NCBI GenBank assembly: GCA_963678705.1
Contig: OY783209.1
Span: 19,949,311-20,013,310, forward strand
Length of the DNA stretch: 64,000 nucleotides
Direction: 5' to 3'
DNA from: Panorpa germanica
Taxonomy: Eukaryota > Arthropoda > Insecta > Mecoptera > Panorpidae
Positions within the stretch are counted from its first letter, which is position 1. Each line of letters starts with the position of its first letter. The notes under the pieces are model-generated. The model did not search any database. It was not told where the DNA came from and worked only from the letters and a program-made list of their open reading frames with translations. Positions 11,564 to 23,960 of the stretch are shown in pieces. The position numbers and the translations under genes were made by a program.

Positions 11564-14500
11564 ATGATAAATTTTATTCAATGGAATTGCAGAGGAGTCA
11601 GATATATTAAAGAGGAACTACAACATATGTTACAGAAGCATAACATACATATATGCATACTATCAGAAACGTTTTTAACAAAAAATCTCAATTTCAACAT
11701 CAAAGGTTATTTTATTGAAAGAGAAGATAGGATACAGAATACAAACTATAATCCCCACGGGGGTGTTGTTATCTTGATTCATAAATCTATAAAATATAAA
11801 CGAGTAATGCTAAATAACCCATTTAATTCGGTCGAAATAGCTGGAATAATTTTAACACATAACGAAACTGATGTAATATGTATTTTATCAATCTATGCTA
11901 AACCGAATCATAAACTATCTAATTCTAATTGGTCACAGATGAAACAACAAATAGATGTTCCTGTTATACTTGCTGGAGATTTTAACGCGACTAATCTTGC
12001 TTGGGATATAAATTGTCCAGGTAGTCAGTATGAAGGTAACGAATTGTTAGATTTCATAGAAAACGAAAATCTAAATATTATCAACGAGGATAAACCAACT
12101 AGAGTAAGCAATCTCAGTACAAGGGACAGTATATTGGATCTCACATTGGTATCAATGACGTTAACACAACAAATTACTTCGTGGCAAGTTCTTGCAGATA
12201 GCTTAGGTAGTGATCACTACCCAATTTTTTTCTGTTTGAATGACTATAATAAAGACCGTTACCGTACATCAGAATATTTAACGAGGAGAAATTTCCGAAA
12301 AGCAGATTGGGAGAAATATAGCCTTGAAATAGAAAGCAGAATTTCAAACCTTAGCACAAATGGAATCACAAGTAATCCCCAAGATGTTGAAAACAAATAC
12401 AACCAATTTAGAGATGTTATTAATAATTCGGCAGACATACATATCCCATATACCAGATTGTATAATATAACTCCTAATAAAATAAAACCGTCTTGGTGGG
12501 ACACAGAGTGCAATAAAATGATAGCTCAAAGAAAATTAGCACTAACTATTTTTAATAAAAACATGACAATGGCGAATTATTTAAATTATAAAAAACATCA
12601 AGCTAAAACCAGACGATATTTTAGAGCCAGAAAAAAAATAGAATGGCAAAATTTCTGCGAGAATTTAAACCCAAACACAACAACCAACATTGTCTGCAAT
12701 AATATAAGAAAAATTAACAATAAAAGCTATAGTACTAAAAGGATAAGTGATAATGAAAATTTAATAGAAGAATTCATTAAAAAAAAATTTCCACAGAACA
12801 ACAATTTAAATATTACTACCACCACCATCGTAAAAGATAATTTTCTAGATAATAACATAAATAAAAATGAAGTAAATTTCGCGTTAAATCATAATAAAAA
12901 CAGTAGCACAGGATTTGATAGAATAAATTACAAAATGATACAAAACTTACCTGACAATGCAATAAATCATCTTACACAAATATATAATCTGTCATTAAAC
13001 ACTGCTGATATACCATTAGACTGGAAAAAACATATCGTTGTTCCTATATTAAAACCAGGAAAAGATCCAAACAAAGAAGAATCATTCAGACCAATTACTT
13101 TACTATCATGTATGGGCAAAACTATGGAATCAATCATCAAAAACAGAGTGGAATGGTATCTCGAACATCATAAAAGATTACCTGAGTTACAATTTGCTTT
13201 TTAGAAAAACAAGAAGTACGCAGCATAACTTAAACATATTAAATATCGATATTCAAAGAACATATAGTAAAAATCATTATATGATAGCTGCCTTCATTGA
13301 CATTGCAGCTGCTTATGACAATGTTAATCTTAAAATATTAAAAGAAAAAGTAGAAAACATTGGTATATCTTCCAAAATATCCAACTGGATTATAAACTAC
13401 TTCCAAAATAGAGAAATAACAGTTAGATACAATAATAAGTTAACTGGTCCTATACTATGTAATCACGGAATTCCACAAGGCTCAATATTATCTCCCTTAT
13501 TATTCAAAATATACACAGAAAACTTAACAACACTATCAGATAACAACACAACAGTACTGATGTATGCAGATGACATGGTTATTTATAGTATGGGTCATAC
13601 GCAAAATATAGCTCAAAACAGATTACAATCAAAATTAAGAAAACTAGATATTTTACTAAAGGAAATCAAATTAAATATATCGTCAGAAAAAAGTAAAATA
13701 GTTATATTTACAAAGCATAGAATAAACTGCAGTCCAAAAATAACCATCAGAAATAAAAATATAACTGTTAGTTCAAATACCAAATTTCTGGGTATATTCT
13801 TTGATACGAAAAGCACTTGGGCGAAAGAAATTGCACATATTATTAACAAATGTCAAAAAGGCTTAAATTTGATGCGATGTATAGCAGGATACAAATGGGG
13901 CGCACACCCAACAACCTTAATAAAAATATATAAAGCTATTGTTAGACCGCATATTGACTATTCTAGTACTATGATCTGCACCGCAAATAACTCAAGATTA
14001 AAAAAAATTGAAATTATACAAATCAAATGTTTAAGAATAATATTAGGTGCGATGGTTTCAACACCAATCCAAATCCTCAACTATCAAACTAATATTCCTC
14101 CGGTAAATATCAGAATACAACAAATATCAGACAGTATCTTTTGTAAAAACAGACATAACCCATGCAGCCCCTTAAATACAAGATTATCTAAACTATATGT
14201 TCTTTATAATAAACCATATTGGACAACTCATAAAAAACCGGCACTTTTAACTAGTTTTGATAGATATAATAACTTAAACTTAGAGGTACATAACACTATA
14301 CCTTTTTTCAAATTTCCATTAGAAATAAGCATGACAACAATACATACAGAAATAAATTTGTTCAAGAAGAATGAAAGTAAAGAAATAACTTATCAAAAAT
14401 ATATGGAATATATAACAAAAGATGATATAAACTGGAGTATATGGTTTACCGATGGTTCATTCGAAAAAAACTCTAAAACTGGAGGAATTGGCATTTTCAA

Positions 14501-15293
14501 TTATAATACAGATCAACAATATAAATACAAACCTAACAATATCACAAATTCTTATAATACAGAAATAACAGCAATTATGAAATTACTAGAAATAATACAA
14601 AACACTGACAATAAAAATATATTAATTTTCACTGATTCTCGTAGTGTTTGTGTATCTTTAAATAACAATAAATTCAAAAACAATAATAATAACAAAATAT
14701 GCTCAATTAAAGAATATCTTTTAAAAATGGAAAAAAGTGATATCAATGTTAAACTTATTTGGATTCCTGGACATATAGGCATAAAAGGGAATGAAATGGC
14801 TGACAAACTTGCCAAAGAAGCTTGTGTAGATGGGGAAATAATCGAAATAAATTGGTCAATAAATGATTCCAAAAATATAATTAAAGAAAATTGTATGGCA
14901 GAATGGCAAAATATATATAATGAGAAAAGTCAAAGTACTGGAAAATTTTTTTTTGCAGCGAATCAAAAAATTCCAACAACCACATGGTTTAATAAAAACC
15001 ATTCACGAAGATATATTTCAACAAATTGTCGAATGAAATCTGGGCATTCTAGATGTCCAGCTCATCTATACAAAATAAATATAAAAGACACACCAAATTG
15101 TAGATGTGGAGAAGAAGGTTCTTTGGACCATATAATTCTAGGGTGTCATCTTTTAGCTTCAAAAATTGATAGACTTTTAAATAAATTATGTATTACAACA
15201 CAGTTCCCAGTCAACATGTCCTATTTAATGACAAATGAAGCAACAGCAGAAATAGTAACAAACTTTGTGATAGAAAACAATATAGAAGTGTAA
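11564..15293 (+). pseudogene. LINE ORF2, endonuclease, RT and RNase H
   Basis: Replication protein of the LINE, about 1,240 codons. An AP-like endonuclease occupies about residues 1-225, with IQWNCRGV, ILSETFL, AGDFNATNLAWD and GSDHYPIF. The reverse transcriptase follows at about 420-700, with FIDIAAAYDNV, GIPQGSILSPLLF and the catalytic YADDMVIY. RNase H lies at about 955-1090, with WFTDGSFE, NTEITAIMKLLE, FTDSRS and WIPGHIGIKGNEMADKLAKEA, so all acidic catalytic positions are visible. The Cys/His C terminus is CRMKSGHSRCPAH..CRCGEEGSLDHIILGC. The frame breaks once: one surplus T in the run at 13198-13202 makes a TAG at 13202-13204, and reading resumes in the next frame. The start at 11564 gives the standard IQWNC endonuclease beginning. 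The rest is open, including all catalytic motifs. Confidence 0.9.
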
Positions 15294-15482
15294 TTTAAGT
15301 TAGAATATTTTATTTAGTATGTATTTAATTTTAAGTTTAATTTTTTAAAAAGAATCAATTTATGTGTATTTATTAGAATAATTATAATTTATATGTAATT
15401 TTTTTATATAATTTTACAAATAAAATTCAATGGCAAGAAGGCTGAATAAGCCATAGCCTAAGTAAAAAAAAAAAAAAAAAAA

Positions 15483-15493
15483 TTTGAGGTGGT
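15483..15493 (+). repeat. LINE target-site duplication, right copy
   Basis: Exact repeat of 9718-9728, immediately after the LINE poly(A) tract at 15464-15482. Confidence 0.9.
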
Positions 15494-17299
15494 TTTAAAG
15501 TACTTCTGTCACGAAGTCTAGGAACGGTAGATCTTCCAAGATTCTCCAATTCTTCCAATTCATCCTCACCCGATAATTCTTCTTGTGAACTTTTAGAAGA
15601 CAAATCCTCATCAGCATCAGGAGGATTTTCACAAATTTCCTTCTGAGGAGGTACAATATTTGCATTTTCTAACAATTTATTTGGTATAACAGTGACTTCA
15701 CCAACACTTGAAGAAAGAGGTCTTTTATTAAATACAACATCACGACTTCGAACGAAAGTACCACTTTTGCACCAAATCCTATAACCATCAGTGTCATAGC
15801 CAAAAAGTATACCCTTCAGGGCCTTTTTGTCCATTTTCTTTCTCTTCTGTTTTGGAACATGAGCATAGCAATCTGAACCTATTATTCTCAGGTGCTTTAT
15901 ATATGGCCGTTTCCCATGCCATAACTCGTATGAAGTTTTTTCTAAAATACTAGAAGGTCCAGTTCTATTTAATACATATGTGGCAGCATTTACAAATTCT
16001 GCCCATAAGAACTGTGGTAAATCATTTCTTGAATGCATCATGGCTCGGGCAGTCTCTACGACAGTGCGATTTTCCCTTTCACAAGGATTTTGCTGTGGTG
16101 TATATGGCATAGTCAGTCTTTGGGTAATCCCCTTCTCTTGTAATATTTTTCTTACCACATTACTATCGTATTCCCCTCCATTGTCACTCAAAATGACTCT
16201 TACACGATGACCAGTATTTTCCGATGCAGCAAGCATTAATTTTAATTTTTCAGGTACTTCAAATTTCTCTCTCATAAAGTATACAAATCTAAATCTAGAG
16301 AATTCATCTTTAAATATAACATTATATTTGAATCCAGATTTAGATGATTCAAAAGGACCACATACGTCACTAGATATTAGCATACTTGGTTTATCAGGTT
16401 TATCTCTGGTTCCAAATTTTCTTCTATGAGTTTTACCGAAAACACAGGCTTCACACAGCTCAGTGTCCAGTTTTACCTCAATCCCAAGTTCTCTTTTAAT
16501 TGTGGCTTTCACATGCCGTTTATTTTGATGTCCCATCCTTTCATGGTACAGTTGCAAAATATCATTACTATTCACAGTATTTACAGAAACTTGAGGAAAA
16601 ACAATTCTCATGTCTAGTTTATATGGACCACCAGGGTGATTTCTACTCCCAAACAACATAATCTTCCCATTTATTTTAAGTTGGCAACCAGAAACATTGG
16701 AAACAAATTGACTATAAATTTGTTTGTCATGAGCAGGTAGAGTAGAAAACAGATTTTTCTTAATATCAGGGACGTACCACACATCTGTTAAAGTTAGGTT
16801 GTTCCATTGGTTATTAGTCATTGCTTGAACCTGAACAGTCCCTTTACCTACAGCTTTAACACAATCACCATTTGCAGTCATCACATTACGAGTAATATTT
16901 TCATCAAATGGTGTGTATTCAGAGAACACATCACTTCTATTTACTATGTGACTCGTCGCACCACTGTCAACATAGAAAAAATTATCACTTTTTTCAGTAT
17001 TCAGAACAAGATTTGACGACGCAAAAAGTATATTTGACTCATTTGTCCTACATGCCTTATCATTTGATTTATTACTTATCTCAGGTTTAGGTCTTTCATC
17101 TGCCTCTTGACATTTATTACAAAAAATTATTTTATGTGGACCTTTACAATAATTACAAATATATTGCTTTTGGTTAGATTTATATCCTCTATATTTCTCA
17201 TTCTTACCACTGCCAGAGGGTTTATGAGTGAGAAGTGCTTCATGACTAATGTTCTCTTTCCCATTTAACGTCCTCTCATACATACAGAGTTGTGTAGTG
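15494..17299 (-). pseudogene. Copia zinc knuckle, protease and integrase part
   Basis: Middle of the copia polyprotein fossil. From high to low coordinates: a CCHC knuckle (CNYCKGPHKIIFCNKC), the aspartic protease (FYVDSGATSHIVN), the integrase zinc domain (HERMGHQNKRH..CEACVFGKTHR), and the integrase core with SSDVCGPF, LSDNGGEYDSN and MPYTPQQNPCERENRT carrying the D,D,E residues. A C-terminal Ser/Glu-rich linker follows. The adjacent RT part continues past the LINE at 9717. Confidence 0.9.
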
Positions 17300-17885
17300 A
17301 GGTTATCTAAGGTCCTTTTTTTTTAGACACAAGCATCCAACTAGATCTAAATGAAAAATAAGTTTCAGGCAAAGAATCCAATATTTTACAAGTTAATAAT
17401 AAATCTGGCAATTTTGAACTTCCATTCTTTGTAAGTTCAACATTTAAGTCATTCCATATGTTTTTCAATTTAGAGGTATGACTTGCAATGTCATCAAATT
17501 CATTCCTCTTATAACTAAAAAATTGTAAACACAAATCAAAGGCTCGATCCTCAGCAGACCCATCAAAAAGCCGATTCAGTTCACTCCAAACTTCAGCAGA
17601 ACTCATAAATCTCATTACAAGCTTCAGAATGTCCTCAGTCATATTTGTAGTCAGCACTAACAGAGCACAGCTATCAATTTTAAGAAATTCTTCAAGTTTC
17701 TTGTCATATTCCGATTTCTCAATTGTCGTAGCACCTAGCTCAGGCAGCTGAGGAGCTTTTATTTTTCCTTCCACAACATCCAATGCTCCCTTTATGCTAC
17801 GTAATAGAATAATTGCTTTGTATTTCCACGTAGTCCAGTTATTTTTACCTTCAAGTAATCCAATTTGTATTCTTAGGGAATCCAT
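17300..17885 (-). pseudogene. Copia gag
   Basis: Gag of the copia fossil, of the UBN2/retrotran-gag type, beginning MDSLRIQIGLLEGKNNW with WTTWKYKAIILLRS nearby and a helical capsid-like body. The start Met lies about 100 bases inside the primer site. It forms virus-like particles in active relatives. Confidence 0.85.
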
Positions 17886-17988
17886 TGTTCACCACGTGAT
17901 TATGTAGTTTTAGGTAGCCAAAAATTATAATACGACAGAAACGCAGAACCAATATTTATTTTTTTTTAAACATCTGGGTACCATAACC

Positions 17989-20692
17989 TTTTGTAATTTT
18001 ATGAACTGACAACAAATTAACTACTAAATATTTTATATCAATATATAAAACTAGCTGTTACCCCCGTCGCAAGCGACGTGTCTTTTGTGTGTGGCTTGAA
18101 CTTCATGTAAAAATTTAAATTTTAGTAAAGTTTACCCCGTCGCAAAGCGAAGTCTTTTTGGCGTGTATGATTTGAAACCAATAAAATAATTCGTAATTAC
18201 ATTTCATATTTAATTCTATGTTTAAATTGAAATAATAAATAAACTCGCGCACATATACATGACATATAAATTGACTAAAAAAAAATATTTTTTTAACAAA
18301 ATAAAAAATATTTTCAATTTATGCGTTATTTGACCAACTTTTTTTCAAAATTTGGGATTTTTTTTTCGATTCGTTAATAAGTTACCAAGATTAGCCTATA
18401 TACAAAATTTTAACTTTATAGCACAATTTTTACTCTCGGAAAATACTGCCCCCGTTCCCCCAAATAAAATTTTGAAATTTTAAATTTTGTTTTATTAATA
18501 ATATACTTAATTATTCTAGAATCCAGAATATGAACTTTCTCCAAAGTTCCCTACCGGGCTTCCGAATTTCTTCAACCCCCCCTTTCTTACTTTCTGAATT
18601 TCTAATTTTTGAGAAATGTCAGCATTGAATACCTTAATATACATGCAAAATTTCAACTTTCTATCTTTTACGAATTAAAAGTAAAACAGCAAAAAAGGGA
18701 TCACATTTTTTCCAGTTTTTCCAAAATTACGGGTTTCCAGAAAATTGAGGGAAAAATCCGGGGACGCTAAAAGTCTTAGAATTTTTTTCTCTACGAAATA
18801 GGAAATTTTTAAAAACTTCCCTGGAGCCGGTTTCGAGATACCATACAAAATTCGAACCAAACATATAAACACATAAACATATAAGAATATATACACTTGG
18901 GACATTATAATATACTCGAGTTTACCCTTGTCGCAATGCGACGTCTTTTGGCGTGTATCATTTGAATCCAATAAAATAATTCGTAATTAAAATTCATATT
19001 TAACTGTTCTATTTTTAAATTGAAATAATAAATAAACTCGCACATATGCATTGACACATATAAATTGACTAAAAAAATATATTTTTTTTATCAAAATATA
19101 AAATATTTTCAATTTATGCGTTATTTTACATACTTTTTTTCAAAATTTGGGATTTTTTTTTTTAGATTCGTAAATAAGTTACCAAGGTTAGCGTATATAC
19201 AAAATTTCAACTTTCTAGCACAATTTTTACTCTCGGCAAATACCGCCCCCGTGCCCCCAAATAAAATTTTGAAATTTTGAATTTTTTTTTATTAATAATA
19301 TACTTAATTATTCTAGAATCCAGAATATGAACTTTCTTCAAAGTTCCCTACCGGGCCCCCGAATTTCTTCAACCCCCCCTTTTTCAATTTTTGAATTTCT
19401 AATTTTTGAGAAATGTCAGCATTGATTACCTTAATACAGATGCAAAATTTCAACTTTCTATCTCTTACCAACTCAAAGTAATACAGCAAAAAAGGGCTCA
19501 CTTTTTTTCCAGTTTTTTCGAAATAACGGGTTTCCAGGAAATTCAGGGGAAAATCCGGGGACGCCAAAAGTCTTAGAATTATTTTCTCTACGAAATAGGC
19601 AATTTTCAAAAACTTCCCTGGAGCCGTTTTCGAGATGCCATACAAAATTCGAACCAAACATATAAGAACACAAATATACACCTGGGACATTATAATATAC
19701 TAGCTTTTACCCCCGTCGCAAGCGACGTCTGTCTTTTGTGTGTGGCTTTATTTCATGTCAAATTTAAATTCCATAGAGTTTACCCCCGTCGCAATGCGTC
19801 ATCTTTTCGGCGTGTATGATTTGAATCCAATAAAATAATTCGTAATTACATTTTATATTTAATTCTATTTTTAAATTGAAATAATAAATAAACTCGCGCA
19901 CAACACATTGACACACATATAAATTGACTAAAAAAATATTTTTTTCTATCAAAATAAAAAATATTTTCAATTTATGCGTTATTTGACCAACTTTTTTTCA
20001 AAATTTGGAATTTCTTTTTTCGATTCATAAATAAGTTACCAAAGTTAGCCTACATACAAAATTTCAACTTTCTAGCACAGTTTTTACTCTCGGCAAATAC
20101 TGCCCTTCGTGCCCCCAGACAAAATTTTAAAATTTTGATTTTTTTTTTATTAATAATATACTTAATTATTTTAGAATCCAGAATATGAACTTTCTCAAAA
20201 GTTCTCTACCGGGCCCCCGAATTTCTTGAACCGCTTCTTTTTCAATTATTGAATTTCTAATTTTTGAGAAATGTCAGCATTGAATACCTTAATACAGATA
20301 CAAAATTTCAACTTTCTATCTCTTTCCAACTCAAAGTAATACAGCAAAAAAGGGCTCACTTTTTTTCCAGTTTTTCCAAAATAACGGTTTTCCAGGAAAT
20401 TCAGGGAAAAATCCGGGGACGCCAAAAGTCTTAGAATTTTTTTTTCTACGAAATAGGAAATTTTCAAAAACTTCCCTGGAGCCGTTTTCGCACTGCCATA
20501 CAAAATTCAGTACCAAACATATAAGATAATAAGATCATAAGAATATAAGAATATAAACAAACAGTTGGAACATTATAATATAGGATGATAATAAGAGTAA
20601 CAAAAACATGTGCTGAAGGCAATTTAATATATTCAATAATCACACAAAAACAAAAGCTTATTAATAACAAAGCCTACTGACAAAATTCAATA
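17989..20692 (-). repeat. Copia upstream LTR, split by a Helitron array
   Basis: The LTR halves are 17989-18050 and 20589-20692, together about 166 bp and matching 7960-8130. Between them lies the 18051-20588 insert, bounded by host A at 18050 and host T at 20589. Confidence 0.8.
18051..20588 (-). mobile_element. Helitron-derived repeat array 1
   Basis: About three tandem units of 0.8-0.9 kb, in the minus orientation. The plus strand begins CTAGCTGTTACCCCC and ends TATAATATAGGATGA. Read on the minus strand the insert starts TCATCCTATATTATAATG and ends with a hairpin (CGTCGCTTGCGACG) about ten bases before CAGCTAG. That is the Helitron signature: 5' TC, 3' hairpin plus CTRR, inserted between host A (18050) and T (20589) without target duplication. 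The copia LTR supplies the empty-site sequence and so confirms the boundaries. Internal unit marks CCATACAAAATTC occur near 18839, 19637 and 20496. There is no Rep or helicase; the units are non-autonomous. Conserved 60-125-codon minus frames recur only because the DNA repeats. Confidence 0.8.
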
Positions 20693-20697
20693 AATTT

Positions 20698-20999
20698 TGG
20701 TCTATAAAATATGAATCTAAAGACTCTAACTAGCGAAGTAAATCCAATACAAGACATAATAAATGTCACAACGAACGGTCATAATTTCATAATTGGTACC
20801 GTCAAATTCATTTGCGCGCCTGCAGCGCGCAGCGCAGACATGGTTGCTCTGACTTTTGGTTAGATACGTAGCTGATAGATACTGGTAAGAGATACTTGGG
20901 ATACGGCACAAGAGTACACTGAGACAAGGCACGAGGCAGGACTACAGAAGCGGAACATCAACTCTAACCTAAATTGTTATTTTCCTTAAAAAGAAATTA
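20698..20999. other. Copia right flank, unassigned
   Basis: Target-side flank of copia. It holds one GC-rich patch (GCGCGCCTGCAGCGCGCAGC near 20814) unlike its surroundings. No gene is supported. Confidence 0.3.
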
Positions 21000-23062
21000 T
21001 AGGTTATATGTACATGTGCATATCCAAAATTGAAAATTAAAAGTGAATTGAATTTATGAGAAACAGTGAAAAATAAACAAGTGTATAGACACGTTACTTG
21101 GTATATGTCATCCGAGCAATGTAAATAATATTTATGTTCCATATTCGTATTTTTAAATGTGTTTAATAGTTCTTCTTTTACATTTTGTCTATTGTTTCTA
21201 TGTTTCTGAGCTTGGTTTTCCAAATTTTATTTTGAGGGTCTGTTAACGTCAATTAGATAATTAACTGATTTTTCGATATAGGTATTCCTTGGTCACTACA
21301 CTTCTGTGAGCTTATTGTAGCGATGGGTTCTTTATTATCTAATTCTTCCGTTAGAATTTCATTTTCGTCTATTTTTTCAATCATATTTTCCTCTGGTTTA
21401 TTGCAAATTGTTATACTTATATCCTTTTGTTTTCGGAATAAGTAATGGGCTTGTGTCCTATATTTTCATTTCTATAAAAGTGTACTGTATATTGATAAAG
21501 TGGGTTACTAGAACCTCAAATGTTCAATTATTTTTTAATAACTCATTATATGTTAGGAGATATTAACAATTAAAAAAGTCATTTTGTCTTTTAAATTATT
21601 AAAGGGATTCAACGATGTGTACACATTCCAAGTACATGTGACATCACAATCCTTGTGTAAGGTTACTAACCTTACAGCTCAAAAATCTCTGCTATTTTTA
21701 TTTATATATCAAAATATCAAATATTATTTACAGCTATTTTAAGGAATAATGAAATTTAAATATTATGTCTGCCTTAGCAGGGTTAAATAAAATAAAAACT
21801 TATTATTCTTTGACTTAACTTGATTATTTCGACTACTAACAGCTACAGCACTGACCTACTCAACAACTAAATGACGTTAAAATGCATTACCCGTCATACA
21901 AATATGGTCGACCATTTCTAGCGCTAAAACTACAATTCAAACTTTTAATTGCTATATCTCCGTCACCATTTAGATATTTAATAAAATAGACACACCAATA
22001 CACATTTGTTAACATCAATTTCAATCAACAATTGAAAAATCGACACTAAATATGAGGACACTTTCTTTACTTCAATCCACTCTAGTTTATTTAGGTCAAA
22101 TACTAGTCTACGTATTCTGAGTCTTTTTACTTGACTTTCTATCATAAATCTTTTTAGCGTCTGTAGTGCCTCGAATAATATTTGAAATGTTGGCTTATCA
22201 TAGTATTTTTCTTTTCTGTAAACATTTGTCCACGTAGTGTGAACTCCTTTTTCTGAATCTTTTTGCTTTTCCGGTGTGCACTTAGTTTTGTTTTCTTTCT
22301 TTTTTTTTTAATTTTCGTTCTATTATAAATTTTTTAATTTTATTATTTTGTGCTTTTTTGTTCTTTATATTATGTAACTTTCCTACCTCAGAATATTGCA
22401 TATTTTGGTTGTTCTTGTTTGATTTTTTGTTGATTTTTTTCTTTGAAATCTTGAAAGTTTTGATTTTTTGTTTGTTGTTTGACGTTTTGATGATTTGGTA
22501 CTTCAAAATGTTGTAAATTTTGATTTCTTGTTTCTTGTATACCATTTTGCAGATTTTCTACTTTGCAATCTTGCTTGTTCTGATCTTCTGTGTCTTGTTT
22601 GACGTTTACTTCAACAATTGAATATTCATCGATGTTTATTTTCTTAAATTTTTTAACATCTTTTTCGTTTACTTCTGTATTCCAAACTTCACCTGTAGTG
22701 TTTTCACTTTGTACTTTAATTTCAGTATTATACAGTTCCAATTTATAGAAATTCTGAAAGTTTATTGGTATCACGGTATCAGTAATGGTTAATATATTTT
22801 TATCGAAGTTAACATTAGCTCCAAGTTTCGTCAACAAATCCATTCCCAGTAATCCATCATATTTATCACTAAATTTAAACAAATAGACTTTATAAGTGTA
22901 TTTACTCTTAAATGTTGGAAATATAAGGATGTGATCCACTTAATTATGGTTTGTGGTGCCATGGGCCGTCTGAATACTAAAAGCTTCTTCAAAAATACAT
23001 TGGGGTAAATTTCTGAATATCAAGTTGGGTTTAATTATGGTTTTGGATGATCCGGTGCTGTA
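21000..23062 (-). mobile_element. Ty3/gypsy fragment related to the 51.6-62 kb element
   Basis: A decayed minus-strand fragment homologous to the gypsy element at 59.4-61.7 kb. It keeps the end of the retropepsin region (about 22924-23062), the FDGLLGMDLLTKLGAN-like segment (KYDGLLGMDLLTKLGAN here), the charged Gln/Lys repeat zone, and a further part around KEKYYDKPTF that its relative has largely lost. The repeat at 21443-22036 interrupts it, with homology resuming at DISITICNKPEENMIE (about 21430 downwards). No LTR of its own was identified. It is broken at many places and clearly older than its relative. Confidence 0.7.
21443..22036. repeat. Dispersed repeat family, copy B
   Basis: Homologue of 3503-3949, longer by about 150 bp in its right half. 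It lies inside the gypsy fragment, whose sequence is recognisable on both sides. Its ends carry TGTGTCCTATATT on the left and an inverted AATATGAGGACAC near the right flank (about 22048-22060), hinting at short terminal inverted repeats. It is non-coding. Confidence 0.6.
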
Positions 23063-23244
23063 CACGACGTATGCGACCTTTTAATGCTCTAAATTATTGA
23101 AGAGTTTTCGGTTGGTCGCTTAAGTCTTTGATTTAAAGTGGACTGTATGATTTGTTAACTTGACAAGGAAATATAATATTTCTTGTTACTACGAATAATT
23201 TGTTGTCTTATACGAGAACAATGGTTCTAATATCTATATCTATA
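23063..23244. other. Spacer between gypsy fragment and tandem repeat
   Basis: Nothing recognised. It may be further eroded sequence of the gypsy fragment. Confidence 0.3.
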
Positions 23245-23960
23245 GTATTGTGACGGTAAGTTTGAACTAGGTAATAATGCTATATACTAGGTTCTACGAT
23301 AACGATGGATTCTACTAACTAAATTGACTGTATTGCAACGATAAGTTTGGTCTAGGCCATAATGCTATATACTAGGTTCTACGACAACGATGGGTTTTAC
23401 TAACTAAATTGATTGTATTGCAATGCTAGGTTTGGTCTAGGTAATAATGCTATCTACTAGGTTCTACGACAACGATGGATTCTACTAACTAAATTGATTG
23501 TATTGCAGCGATAGGTTTGGTCTAGGTAATAATGCTATCTACTAGGTTCTACAACAACGATAGGTTCTACTAACTAAATTGATTGTATTGCAACGATAGA
23601 TTTGGTCTAGGTAATAATGCTATATACTAGGTTCTACGACAACGATGGATTCTACTAACTAAATTGATTGTATTGCAACGATAGGTTTGGTCTAGGTAAT
23701 AATGCTATCTACTAGGTTCTACGACAACGATGGATTCCACTAACTAAATTGATTGTATTGCAGCGATAGGTTTGGTCTAGATCATAATGCTATATACTAT
23801 GTTCTACGACATTGATGAGTTCTACTAACTATATGTATTGTATTGCTCTGATAAGTTTGAACTAGATAATAATTCTACATACTAGTTTCTACGACAAAGA
23901 TAGTTTCTATTAAATATAATTATTGTATTGCAACAATATGTCTAAACTAGGTAATAATTG
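23245..23960. repeat. 85-bp tandem repeat, about eight copies
   Basis: Units begin GTATTGCAACGATAGG at 23245, 23330, 23415, 23500, 23585, 23670, 23755 and 23840, spaced exactly 85 bp at first, with a partial last unit from 23925. Internal landmarks are GGTCTAGGTAATAATGC, TACTAGGTTCTACGAC and CTACTAACTAAATTGATT. Central units are nearly identical and the outer ones have diverged, as expected for unequal exchange. A diverged single unit lies at about 24835-24930. There is no coding. Confidence 0.9.

Larger units (their letters stand above)
9729..15482 (+). mobile_element. I-clade-like LINE inserted in copia
   Basis: Nearly full-length non-LTR retrotransposon of 5.75 kb on the plus strand. It has a 5' UTR of about 200 bp, ORF1 with zinc knuckles, ORF2 with endonuclease, RT and RNase H, a short 3' UTR, and a poly(A) of about 19 bases at the right end. 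An exact 11-bp target duplication (9718-9728 and 15483-15493) marks target-primed integration into the copia pol region, in the antisense direction. The EN-RT-RNase H order and the ORF1 type place it near the I clade; jockey-clade elements usually lack RNase H. Breaks are few: one frameshift and one stop in ORF1, and one frameshift in ORF2. That suggests a fairly recent but now inactive copy. Confidence 0.9.
7960..20692 (-). mobile_element. Copia LTR retrotransposon, interrupted
   Basis: Ty1/copia element on the minus strand. Its downstream LTR is 7960-8130 and its upstream LTR 17989-20692. The 5-bp target duplication AATTT lies at 7955-7959 and 20693-20697. A primer site resembling the internal initiator-tRNA-Met site of Drosophila copia (GGTTATGG..CCCAG) adjoins the upstream LTR, and a purine tract (GAAGGGAAAG) adjoins the downstream one. 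The order gag, protease, integrase, RT, RNase H is copia-type. The two LTRs differ at several sites over about 165 aligned bases, so it is older than the gypsy and BEL copies further right. It carries a LINE in pol and a Helitron-derived array in the upstream LTR. It is broken, with about two reading-frame breaks besides the insertions. The LTR ends, set by alignment, are not the usual TG..CA. Confidence 0.9.

Noticed and set aside
23245-23960. CRISPR-like regular repeat
   Set aside because: Units are contiguous with no unique spacers, and the context is eukaryotic. It is an ordinary tandem repeat.
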